Part shown: positions 1 through 5,021 of the stretch, piece by piece
Position numbering within the stretch: the first letter of the stretch is position 1
How the letters are laid out: every line of letters begins with the position of its first letter
Assembly (NCBI GenBank): GCA_900767375.1
Contig: CAAFYX010000144.1
Coordinates: 1-5,021, forward strand
From: Rikenellaceae bacterium
GTDB lineage: Bacteria; Bacteroidota; Bacteroidia; Bacteroidales; UBA932
Direction of reading: 5' to 3'
DNA: 5,021 nucleotides
The notes under the pieces: model-generated
The model's input: the letters and a program-made list of their open reading frames with translations, nothing else
Databases searched by the model: none
What the model was told of the DNA's origin: nothing
Position numbers and translations under genes: made by a program

Positions 1-248
1 AATGAACGGCGCTCTCCGCCTTCACCGTGGCTGCGGTTTTCTCCATAGCTGCGTCCTTCGCCGAAGCTGCGGCGCTCTCCGTAAGGCTTGCGCTCGCCTC
101 CGTTGTAAGGACGTCTCTCGCCGCCTCCGAATGAGCGGCGTTCTCCATTCTCGCCGTGGCTGCGGTTCTCACCGTAGCTGCGGCCTTCACCATAACTGCG
201 GCGCTCGCCGTAAGGCTTGCGCTCGCCTCCGTTGTAAGGACGTCTTTC
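1..248 (-). repeat. 129-base in-frame tandem repeat, two copies (second cut by the window edge)
   Basis: Copy 1 spans 248-120 and copy 2 spans 119-1 and continues past the edge; the period is exactly 129 bases (43 codons). An easy landmark is the plus-strand string gtaaggcttgcgctcgcctc, which begins at 81 and again at 210. Over the 39 complete shared codons, 37 residues are identical (Tyr to Phe at repeat residue 19, Asn to Gly at 34). Twelve further codons differ only at synonymous positions. The first 38 bases after the opening Glu codon are identical. Inside each copy there is a finer six-residue rhythm (RSYGEG, RSYGEN, RSHGE). This is an expansion within a coding sequence, not a mobile or CRISPR repeat. 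Confidence 0.9.
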
Positions 249-383
249 GGAGCTGCTGTGCTCTCCGAAACTTCTGTGGCCATAGCCACTTCCTACTCTT
301 TCGCTGTTTTCAACAACAGCTTTCTTTCTTGGCCTGAGCTTTCTGCCTTCTGCAGTGTAGCCGGCATTCTTGTTGTCTTCCAT
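1..383 (-). CDS. N-terminal part of a repeat-rich basic protein, probably a pseudouridine synthase (partial)
   Basis: The minus strand is open from an ATG at 383 to the window edge, giving 127 codons with no stop, so the C-terminal part is missing. The product starts MEDNKNAGYTAEGRKLRPRK, is basic, and from residue 46 becomes a low-complexity stretch of Arg, Gly, Tyr, Glu and Ser built from short units such as RSYGE(G/N). A 43-residue unit starting ERRPYNGGERKPYGERRS begins at residue 46 and again at residue 89. From family knowledge, Bacteroidota RsuA/RluB-type 23S/16S rRNA pseudouridine synthases often carry a disordered, RNA-binding-like extension of this style before the S4 and catalytic domains; neither domain is inside the window, so the enzyme name is inference. 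An RNA helicase or another RNA-binding protein remains possible. The start is supported by the change from AT-rich spacer to coding sequence. Codon differences between the repeats are mostly synonymous, which supports real translation of this frame rather than the plus-strand shadows. Confidence 0.72.
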   Translation of the reverse strand, partial: MEDNKNAGYTAEGRKLRPRKKAVVENSERVGSGYGHRSFGEHSSSERRPYNGGERKPYGERRSYGEGRSYGENRSHGENGERRSFGGGERRPYNGGERKPYGERRSFGEGRSYGENRSHGEGGERRS

Positions 384-424
384 TTTTTCTGTGCCTTCCG
401 GCAAATTAAAATTATTAAAGTACT

Positions 425-438
425 GTGGTTCACACCAC
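425..438 (-). terminator. Small hairpin just after the TonB-family stop codon, weak terminator candidate
   Basis: Read on the minus strand, the sequence GTGGT-GTGA-ACCAC forms a perfect 5-bp stem with a GNRA-type tetraloop (GUGA) and begins at the last base of the TAG stop. It is followed after AGTAC by a T/A-rich run (TTTAATAATTTTAATTTG) rather than a clean T-tract. The stem is short, so efficient termination is uncertain; it could equally be chance or a 3'-end stabilising structure. It lies in the 54-base spacer between the TonB-family gene and the left-edge gene. Confidence 0.3.
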
Positions 439-1220
439 TATCTTGTCAGTTTGAAAATGTATGTTATCGTGCCCTGCTGCATGGCGGGAGCATCGACGCT
501 CTGGTTGAAGTGGGTCTTCATGGCTGCGTTCCTCGCAGCGTTCCAGAGTTCCTTGCTTGTCACCGTAGTCCCGTCGGCGCCCGGCTGGGCCTTTACGACG
601 TTTCCGTAGTTGTCCACCCATATGGCCACCACCACGATGCCGCTTTCCTGAACTCCGTAGTTAGGGTGCGGCAGAGTGCCCAGGACGTTGCGGCCCTGCA
701 GGTGGGCATTGGCCTTGCCTTCGGTGCGGCCCTTGTCGGTATTGCCGGTCGGCTGACCGGCCTTGAACCCTTCTGATGCCTCTGTGGCTGAGTGCGGGGC
801 GGTGAGGGTCGTGTCTTTCTTGCTCATCCCCGGGAACAGGGCGTTGGTGTTTATCTCCGGCTCCTTCGGCGAAGGCACCTCGACGTCGCCATGGGCGTCA
901 GGAACAGCCTCTGCGGTAAGGTTCTGCCTTGTAGTGGACTGGATGGGGGACTCGCTTCTCTGGACCAGCTCGATGGGATTCGTCAGGTCCACTTCCTCCG
1001 ACCTCGGCTCCGTGCCTCTCCTGCGCAGGACCTCCATCTCATCGATTTCTTCCGTAAAGTCCACCACGAAGGTGTTCTCCTGCGGAGGCGGCCAGATGTA
1101 TTTCAGCCCGGTGAAGGAACAGAGCAGCACGGCGCACAGGGTGATGCCCAGTGACATCCCCGCCCCGATGGCCGTGGAGATCCGCTCCTGCCTTTTCCTT
1201 TCGCTGAAATACGGTTTCAT
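438..1220 (-). CDS. tonB: TonB-family energy transducer protein
   Basis: 260 residues. It has a short basic cytoplasmic N-terminus (KPYFSERKRQER), one membrane anchor at about residues 16-38, and then a Pro-containing (WPPPQ) acidic and polar periplasmic linker at about 45-175 with no obvious repeats. The C-terminal domain, about 178-260, matches the TonB/TolA type: GIVVVAIWVDNYGNVV (194-209) is the beta-strand core, PGADGTTVTSKELWNAARNA the loop and helix, then THFN, ending in the strand TITYIFKL. Proteins of this family span the periplasm and pass the proton-motive energy collected by ExbB/ExbD to outer-membrane TonB-dependent receptors. In Bacteroidota some copies may instead do the envelope-maintenance job of Tol; the sequence does not decide which, and these genomes usually carry several paralogues. 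The gene starts 4 bases after the exbD stop, so it is almost certainly cotranslated in one operon. The linker lacks the long Pro-Lys/Glu-Pro stretch of enterobacterial TonB. The stop is TAG. Confidence 0.88.
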   Translation of the reverse strand: MKPYFSERKRQERISTAIGAGMSLGITLCAVLLCSFTGLKYIWPPPQENTFVVDFTEEIDEMEVLRRRGTEPRSEEVDLTNPIELVQRSESPIQSTTRQNLTAEAVPDAHGDVEVPSPKEPEINTNALFPGMSKKDTTLTAPHSATEASEGFKAGQPTGNTDKGRTEGKANAHLQGRNVLGTLPHPNYGVQESGIVVVAIWVDNYGNVVKAQPGADGTTVTSKELWNAARNAAMKTHFNQSVDAPAMQQGTITYIFKLTR

Positions 1221-1224
1221 TGCA

Positions 1225-1635
1225 TCATTCCGGCTGTGTGGCCAGTATCACTTTGTAGTGGTTGCGCTTGGCGATGTTCATCATCGCCACGATTTCCTTG
1301 ACCGGTACGCTTTCGTCCGAATAGATGGAGAACGTAGGGTCCTCCTCGCTCTGGAGCAGGCCCACGAGCTCATCCTCGGCCTCCTCGTAGGACACCGGGA
1401 TCTCGTTGCCGTTTATGTGATAGGTGTAGGTGTCATTCCCCCAGTCCTTTATGGACACGCTGACCGTAGCCTTTGCCGAAACCTGCCCTGTGCTCTTCGG
1501 AAGAAGGAGCTTGAGCGCGTTCGGGTTTACAAGCGTGGAAGTGACCAGGAAGAAGATGAGCAGCAGGAACACGATGTCGGTCATGGACGACATCGACATT
1601 TCTGACAGCACCTTCGTTGTTCTCTTTATTGCCAT
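1225..1635 (-). CDS. exbD: ExbD/TolR-type biopolymer transport protein
   Basis: 136 residues, a normal length for the family. A short cytoplasmic N-terminus leads to a single membrane span at about 19-37 (IVFLLLIFFLVTSTL). Asp20, in the motif SMTDIVFLLL, sits where the family's proton-carrying aspartate sits (Asp25 of E. coli ExbD). The remaining part, from about 40 to the end, is the periplasmic domain with the expected beta and helix pattern, including FSIYSDESVPVKEIVAMMNIAK, which resembles the family's usual D..v....v..ii..a motif. ExbD dimers sit inside the ExbB pentamer and couple proton flow to movement of the TonB-family partner. The start is 12 bases after the exbB stop and no Shine-Dalgarno sequence is evident. 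Only one exbD is present here, although many Bacteroidota operons of this type carry two. Confidence 0.93.
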   Translation of the reverse strand: MAIKRTTKVLSEMSMSSMTDIVFLLLIFFLVTSTLVNPNALKLLLPKSTGQVSAKATVSVSIKDWGNDTYTYHINGNEIPVSYEEAEDELVGLLQSEEDPTFSIYSDESVPVKEIVAMMNIAKRNHYKVILATQPE

Positions 1636-1647
1636 GGCTTCAAATGT

Positions 1648-2373
1648 TTATTCAGCCTCTCCGGCCGGTTCGTGGAGAAGGTCCATGAACTCGATGGTCG
1701 CACTTTCCATCTTGAATACGAGACCGTTGATCCTTGAAGAGAGGTAGTTGTACCCGAAGTATGAGAGGATACCGACGATAAGACCTCCCACGGTGGTCAC
1801 CATAGCGGTGTAGATACCGCTGGAGAGGAGGGTGATGTCGATGTTGTTGCCTGCCTGTGACATGTTGAAGAAGGCCTGGATCATACCAACTACGGTTCCG
1901 AGGAATCCGATCATAGGGGCTCCTCCCGATGTGGTGGCGAGGAATGCAATGCCCTTCTCCAGACGCTCGACCTCGACGTTGGCGGTGTTCTCCACAGCTG
2001 TCTGGATGTCTGAAAGCGGTCTGCCGATGCGCTCGATACCCTTCTCCACGAGTCTGGCGATAGGGGAGTCGTACTTGCTGCAGAGGGTGAGGGCGGACTT
2101 GATCTTGCCTTCGTGGATGTAGTCCTTGATGTCATTCATGAAGTTCTTGTCGATCTTTCCTGCCTGATGGATCATCCACCATTTCTTTCCGAAGATGTAG
2201 ATGGCGATCAGTGACAGGGCGAGCAGGACGAGCATGAGCCAGCCGCCCTTGCAGGCCATCTGGATGAGTGAGTAGGACATTTCCTGCTGCTGAGGGAGCA
2301 CCTGGGCGGCAGTGTTCTCCGCTGCTGCGGCCAGGGTGGAGTCGATTCCGGTTTGGAGGATGTTGAAAAGCAT
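1648..2373 (-). CDS. exbB: ExbB/TolQ/MotA-family proton channel subunit
   Basis: 241 residues with the three-span plan of the family. Span 1 is at about 43-62 (WLMLVLLALSLIAIYIF). A long cytoplasmic loop follows, with a helical, charged stretch (DKNFMNDIKDYIHEGKIKSA and ARLVEKGIERIG). Span 2, about 142-168, carries the signature APMIGFLGTVVGMIQAF, and span 3, about 184-208, carries TAMVTTVGGLIVGI. These Gly/Thr-rich segments line the pore through which protons pass. About 40 residues, Ala/Gln-rich at 14-30, precede span 1. The start at 2373 is the first ATG after an in-frame TGA located 18 bases upstream; a later Met at residue 32 is an alternative that would shorten this tail. It is the first gene of the exbB-exbD-tonB operon, with promoter-like elements in the 108-base spacer before it. 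Confidence 0.94.
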   Translation of the reverse strand: MLFNILQTGIDSTLAAAAENTAAQVLPQQQEMSYSLIQMACKGGWLMLVLLALSLIAIYIFGKKWWMIHQAGKIDKNFMNDIKDYIHEGKIKSALTLCSKYDSPIARLVEKGIERIGRPLSDIQTAVENTANVEVERLEKGIAFLATTSGGAPMIGFLGTVVGMIQAFFNMSQAGNNIDITLLSSGIYTAMVTTVGGLIVGILSYFGYNYLSSRINGLVFKMESATIEFMDLLHEPAGEAE

Positions 2374-2392
2374 ATCTTTGTAAAATTTTAAT

Positions 2393-2424
2393 CAAAAATC
2401 AATACCGTTCCCCGGACTTGCAAA
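2393..2424 (-). promoter_or_regulatory. exbB: Candidate promoter for the exbB-exbD-tonB operon
   Basis: On the minus strand TTTG (2424-2421) is followed after exactly 20 bases by GATTTTTG (2400-2393). The known Bacteroidota vegetative promoter is TTTG, 19-21 bases, TAnnTTTG; this site has a correct -33 box, correct spacing and one mismatch (G for T) in the -7 box. Transcription would begin about 7 bases further on, near 2386, leaving a leader of roughly a dozen AT-rich bases before the exbB ATG. This is a pattern match only. Confidence 0.5.
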
Positions 2425-2430
2425 AATCAA
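2393..2430 (-). repeat. 10-base direct repeat TTGATTTTTG in the exbB upstream region
   Basis: The plus-strand string caaaaatcaa occurs at 2393-2402 and 2421-2430, 28 bases apart start to start. Both copies coincide with the candidate -7 and -33 boxes, so the repetition may simply reflect two TTTG-containing promoter elements in AT-rich DNA. It could also be a regulator binding site; nothing in the window distinguishes the two. Confidence 0.6.
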
Positions 2431-2457
2431 GCCTGAAGGGCGTAATATTTCAATCTG

Positions 2458-2465
2458 CAAAGATA
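2458..2465 (-). promoter_or_regulatory. exbB: Perfect TAnnTTTG -7 element upstream of exbB
   Basis: The minus strand reads TATCTTTG, followed by CA, a full match to the Bacteroidota -7 consensus. The best -33 candidate is a TTG at 2485-2483, only 17 bases upstream and so shorter than the usual 19-21. If used, it would give exbB a leader of about 75-80 bases that contains the other candidate promoter. It is an alternative or second start for the operon. Confidence 0.4.
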
Positions 2466-2467
2466 GC

Positions 2468-2496
2468 AAAAATATTCGGAATCAATAGTCAATTCC
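2468..2496 (-). terminator. Weak intrinsic terminator candidate overlapping the truA stop
   Basis: On the minus strand GGAATT (2496-2491) pairs with GATTCC (2483-2478), five Watson-Crick pairs plus one U-G pair around a 7-base loop, and the truA TGA (2484-2482) lies in the structure. After GAATA a run of five T follows (2472-2468). The stem is short and not GC-rich, so termination may be partial and some truA transcripts could read into exbB. Confidence 0.3.
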
Positions 2497-3363
2497 TGAA
2501 AGGAAAAGTGCGTTTCCCGGGACGGATTCGCCTGCCAGGGAGCGCAGCGGAGTGCCTTCAGCATCAGTGCGCTTCCTCTCCTGTCCCTGCCCGTCCGGAA
2601 CCGGCAGCACAAGGGCCGAGAACTCGGCAGCGGTGCGTTTCCCGCGGCCCACTTCCAGCAGCGATCCCACAACGGCGCGCACCATGTTCCGCAGGAACCT
2701 GTCAGCACTGATTCTGAAATACAGATACCTCTCAGAATCAATACCTTCGCCATCCAGTCCGGCGGCTCCGCAGGCCGGCCTGTAGCCGGTCAGCGCCACA
2801 TGCGCCGGCTCGTAGGCGGCCCAGAAGGCCTCCGTGACCGTGCAGATGGAAGTGTGGTTGTCGCTCCCGACCTTCTCGAAACAGCTGAAGTCGTGGGTCC
2901 CGATCAAAGCCGCTGCTGCTTCGTTCATCGCCTCCACGTCTAGCTTCCATGGGCAGTGGAATGAGTGCGCTTCGATGAACGGGTCTTTCGTTCTGTGCAA
3001 AAAATATGTATATTCGCGGCGCTTCGCACTGAACCTTGCGTGAGGAAGGGACTCCACCGGGACGCCTTCCGTGTCGGAAGCGGCCACGGAGATGTCGTGG
3101 ATTACGATTGAGGGAGGCAGAATGGCATTTAATTTGCAGCCGAATTTCGCCGTGTCTATGACTTTGTCATAGTCAAAATGCGCGACATAGCCGATTGCAT
3201 TGACCCTGGAGTCAGTCCGGCCGGCACCGACCACGCTCACCCGCTCTTTAAGGAGAGTCGAGAGGGAGGCCTCCAGACATTCCTGAACAGTGGATGCGTT
3301 CGGCTGCACCTGCCAGCCGCAGAAAGCAGAACCGTCGTAGGAAAGTGTGAGAAAAAAGCGCAT
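2482..3363 (-). CDS. truA: tRNA pseudouridine synthase A (TruA), with two loop insertions
   Basis: 293 residues, longer than the usual 245-270. TruA converts uridines 38-40 in the anticodon arm of many tRNAs to pseudouridine in the cytoplasm. The N-terminus MRFFLTLSYDGSAFCGWQVQ is the standard opening. The catalytic aspartate is Asp51 in GAGRTDSRVNAIG. Later motifs are ARFSAKRREYTYFL (109-122, including the conserved Tyr), GTHDFSCF (155-162) and DRFLRNMVRAVVGSLLEVGRGK (221-242), followed near the end by the family's closing pattern SLAGESVPGNALFLSGIDY. Differences from typical members: the bases after the catalytic Asp encode SRVNA instead of the usual xGVHA, a Gly/Ala/Asp-rich insertion at about 198-209, and a charged insertion at about 255-273. 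All core motifs are intact and in one frame, so the gene appears functional. The ATG at 3363 begins the family's usual first strand. It diverges from moxR. Confidence 0.95.
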   Translation of the reverse strand: MRFFLTLSYDGSAFCGWQVQPNASTVQECLEASLSTLLKERVSVVGAGRTDSRVNAIGYVAHFDYDKVIDTAKFGCKLNAILPPSIVIHDISVAASDTEGVPVESLPHARFSAKRREYTYFLHRTKDPFIEAHSFHCPWKLDVEAMNEAAAALIGTHDFSCFEKVGSDNHTSICTVTEAFWAAYEPAHVALTGYRPACGAAGLDGEGIDSERYLYFRISADRFLRNMVRAVVGSLLEVGRGKRTAAEFSALVLPVPDGQGQERKRTDAEGTPLRSLAGESVPGNALFLSGIDY

Positions 3364-3371
3364 AACAACCG

Positions 3372-3379
3372 CAAAAATA
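3372..3379 (-). promoter_or_regulatory. truA: -7 promoter element candidate for truA
   Basis: The minus strand reads TATTTTTG, a full TAnnTTTG match, ending 8 bases before the truA ATG. Transcription about 7 bases downstream would give an almost leaderless truA message. No TTTG lies 19-21 bases upstream; only TTTCC is close, and that falls inside the moxR start. No equivalent -7 box is visible on the plus strand for moxR within the 35-base spacer. Confidence 0.35.
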
Positions 3380-3398
3380 CTAAAAATAACTGATATAC

Positions 3399-4391
3399 AT
3401 GGAAAGTGTAAACATCAAAGAACTCAACGACCGCATCCAGAAGGAGAGCGCCTTCGTTGATATCCTTTCTATCGAGATGGGCAAGGTCATCGTGGGACAG
3501 AAGCACCTCGTGGAGAACCTTCTCATCGGCCTTCTGGCGGGTGGACACATCCTTCTCGAAGGTGTCCCGGGACTTGCAAAGACATTAGCCATCAATACTT
3601 TGGCCCAGGCTGTGAACGCTAAGTTCAGCCGCATCCAGTTCACCCCTGACCTCCTTCCTGCCGATGTCACCGGTACTCTGATCTATTCCCAGAAGAACGA
3701 ACGCTTCGAGGTCCACAAGGGTCCGATTTTCGCGAACTTCGTCCTCGCGGATGAAATCAACCGTTCCCCGGCGAAGGTCCAGTCAGCCCTTCTCGAGGCC
3801 ATGCAGGAGCGCCAGGTGACCCTCGGTGACGAGACTTTCAAGCTCCCTGAGCCTTTCCTCGTGATGGCTACCCAGAACCCTATCGAGCAGGAAGGAACCT
3901 ACCCTCTCCCTGAGGCCCAGGTCGACCGTTTCATGCTCAAGGTCGTCGTCGACTACCCTAAGAAGGAGGAGGAGCGCCTCATCGTCAGGATGAACAACTC
4001 CGGCGAGTTCCCGAAGGCCCAGCCTGTAGTGAGCCCTGAGGACATCGTCCGCGCCCGCCAGGTGGTCCGCGACGTCTATATGGACGAAAAGATCGAACGC
4101 TATATCGTGGACATCGTATATGCCACCAGAACTCCTGAGGAGTACGGTCTGGCCAACCTCAAGGACCTCATCTCCTACGGCGCCTCACCGCGTGCCAGCA
4201 TATCCCTCTCCATGGCCGCCAAGGCCTATGCCTTCATCAAACGCCGCGGCTATGTCATCCCGGAGGATGTCCGCGCCGTCTGCAACGAAGTGCTCCGCCA
4301 CCGTATCGGCCTGACCTACGAGGCAGAGGCCGAGAACGTCACCACCGAAGAGATCATCGCCCAGGTAATCAACGCTGTCATCGTTCCGTAA
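3399..4391 (+). CDS. moxR: MoxR-family AAA+ ATPase
   Basis: 330 residues, the usual length for a MoxR. It uses ATP hydrolysis to remodel or activate partner proteins in the cytoplasm, typically together with proteins carrying von Willebrand A-like domains. Visible motifs: Walker A GVPGLAKT (55-62, Lys61), Walker B FVLADEIN (114-121, Asp118 and Glu119), the RSPAKVQSALLEAMQERQVT helix and insert loop (122-141) typical of MoxR, sensor 1 ATQNP (157-161, Asn160), the QVDRFM arginine-finger region (174-179) and sensor 2 GASPRAS (261-267, Arg265). The lid domain fills about 200-330. All catalytic residues are present. The stop TAA (4389-4391) shares its last A with the ATG of the DUF58 gene, indicating translational coupling. 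In Bacteroidota this pair commonly leads the Bat operon, whose later genes would lie outside the window. The start follows a short AT-rich spacer without a Shine-Dalgarno sequence. Confidence 0.95.
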   Translation: MESVNIKELNDRIQKESAFVDILSIEMGKVIVGQKHLVENLLIGLLAGGHILLEGVPGLAKTLAINTLAQAVNAKFSRIQFTPDLLPADVTGTLIYSQKNERFEVHKGPIFANFVLADEINRSPAKVQSALLEAMQERQVTLGDETFKLPEPFLVMATQNPIEQEGTYPLPEAQVDRFMLKVVVDYPKKEEERLIVRMNNSGEFPKAQPVVSPEDIVRARQVVRDVYMDEKIERYIVDIVYATRTPEEYGLANLKDLISYGASPRASISLSMAAKAYAFIKRRGYVIPEDVRAVCNEVLRHRIGLTYEAEAENVTTEEIIAQVINAVIVP

Positions 4392-5021
4392 TGGAGAACA
4401 GGAATGCCACGGACCTTCTGAAAAAGGTCAGGAAAATCGAGATCAAGACCCGTGCGCTCAGCCATCAGGTCTTCGCCGGCGAGTACCACTCCGCCTTCAA
4501 GGGCCGTGGTATGGCGTTCAGCGAAGTGCGTGAGTATCAGTACGGTGACGACGTCCGCAATATGGACTGGAACGTCACCGCGAGGCTCCGTGCCCCGTAC
4601 GTCAAGGTCTATGAGGAGGAGCGCGAGCTGACGGTGGTTCTTCTGATCGACGTCAGCGGGTCGGGCATCTTCGGAACCCGTACCCGCACCAAGCGCGAAC
4701 TGATGACCGAGATTGCGGCGGTCCTCTCCTTCTCCGCATCCATCAACAACGACAAGGTGGGAGCCATCTTCTTCAGTACAAAGGTGGAGAAGTTCATCCC
4801 TCCCAAGAAGGGAAGGAGCCACCTGCTGCACATTATCCGCGAACTGCTGGAATTCCAGCCGCAGGAGAAGGGCACCGACATAGGGGAGGCCCTGCGCTTT
4901 CTGACCAATGCCATCAAGCGCCGCTGCAACGCTTTCCTTCTCTCCGATATGATGGATGTGGATGCAGACGGCAGCCCCAGATACGAGGATGCCCTGAAGA
5001 TTGCTGCCGGAAGGCACGAGC
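4391..5021 (+). CDS. DUF58 domain protein with vWA-like fold (partial, C-terminus outside window)
   Basis: 210 codons are visible, starting with MENRNATDLLKKVRKIEIKT. The DUF58 signature lies at about residues 38-65: KGRGMAFSEVREYQYGDD followed by VRNMDWNVTAR. A metal-ion-dependent adhesion site of the von Willebrand A type is complete in what is seen: DVSGS at 87-91 (Asp87, Ser89, Ser91), Thr162 in GTDIGEAL, and Asp186 in LLSDMMD. No signal peptide or membrane span is visible, so this half is cytoplasmic. DUF58 proteins are the standard partners of MoxR ATPases; the precise biochemical role is not established. The start overlaps the moxR stop by one base (TAATG), so the two are probably made together. 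A family member is about 280-300 residues, so roughly 70-90 residues are missing at the right edge. Confidence 0.93.
   Translation, partial: MENRNATDLLKKVRKIEIKTRALSHQVFAGEYHSAFKGRGMAFSEVREYQYGDDVRNMDWNVTARLRAPYVKVYEEERELTVVLLIDVSGSGIFGTRTRTKRELMTEIAAVLSFSASINNDKVGAIFFSTKVEKFIPPKKGRSHLLHIIRELLEFQPQEKGTDIGEALRFLTNAIKRRCNAFLLSDMMDVDADGSPRYEDALKIAAGRHE

Noticed and set aside
1..248. Possible CRISPR array or mobile-element repeat at the left edge
   Set aside because: The repeats are 129 bases, in frame, directly adjoining with no spacers, and encode a continuous protein.
402..409. Promoter -7-like TTAATTTG before the left-edge gene
   Set aside because: It has a mismatch to TAnnTTTG and no TTTG or TTG lies 19-21 bases upstream, so it is too weak to list; the gene may be read from the exbB operon.
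2..776. Plus-strand open frames of 111 and 206 codons, the first rich in Cys, Arg and His
   Set aside because: The apparent Cys/Arg/His repeats are the reverse complement of the Gly/Arg/Glu/Tyr repeat gene; the minus frame is the one showing synonymous variation between copies.
763..1605. Long plus-strand open frame of 280 codons opposite the TonB-family and exbD genes
   Set aside because: It is antisense to two clearly recognisable genes, has no family resemblance, and its composition looks like a by-product of GC-rich codon use on the other strand.
4316..5017. Minus-strand open frame of 233 codons opposite the moxR end and DUF58
   Set aside because: The plus strand here has full DUF58 motifs and is coupled to moxR; the antisense frame has no recognisable domain.
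1..5021. A novel defence, mobile or otherwise undescribed system
   Set aside because: Every gene visible except the partial left-edge one belongs to a well-known family with intact motifs, and no stretch above about 110 bases is free of genes.

Overview
The window reads as ordinary chromosomal core sequence from a member of the Bacteroidota, probably Bacteroidales. Three things point there: the family signatures (a single-membrane-span TonB-family protein with the C-terminal domain style common in that phylum, and a MoxR/DUF58 pair like the start of a Bat operon), the absence of clear Shine-Dalgarno sequences before the genes, and AT-rich upstream regions carrying TAnnTTTG-type -7 elements. 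The genes are visibly GC-rich and the short spacers AT-rich. I cannot name a genus. There are no RNA genes, CRISPR arrays, insertion sequences or other mobile DNA that I can see.

Layout: positions 1-3363 are read on the minus strand. From right to left they hold truA (3363-2482), a 108-base spacer with candidate promoters, then exbB (2373-1648), exbD (1635-1225) and a TonB-family gene (1220-438). After a 54-base spacer comes the start of a gene (383 to beyond base 1) whose product opens with an Arg/Gly/Tyr/Glu-rich repetitive extension, most likely a large-subunit-type pseudouridine synthase. From 3399 onward the plus strand carries moxR (3399-4391) and, overlapping it by one base, a DUF58 gene (4391 to beyond 5021). 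The truA and moxR starts diverge from a 35-base spacer.

How the genes work together: ExbB, ExbD and the TonB-family protein form one proton-driven energy-transducing complex of the inner membrane, with 12- and 4-base spacers that suggest a single operon. TruA, and probably the gene at the left edge, modify structural RNA. MoxR is an AAA+ ATPase of the chaperone type and DUF58 is its usual von Willebrand A-like partner; in Bacteroidota this pair often opens the Bat (aerotolerance) operon, which would continue beyond the right edge.

I found no undescribed system. The points most worth a second look are the 129-base tandem repeat in the left-edge gene, whose two copies differ almost only at synonymous positions, the altered motif next to the catalytic Asp of TruA together with two inserted loops, and the promoter-like repeats before exbB.
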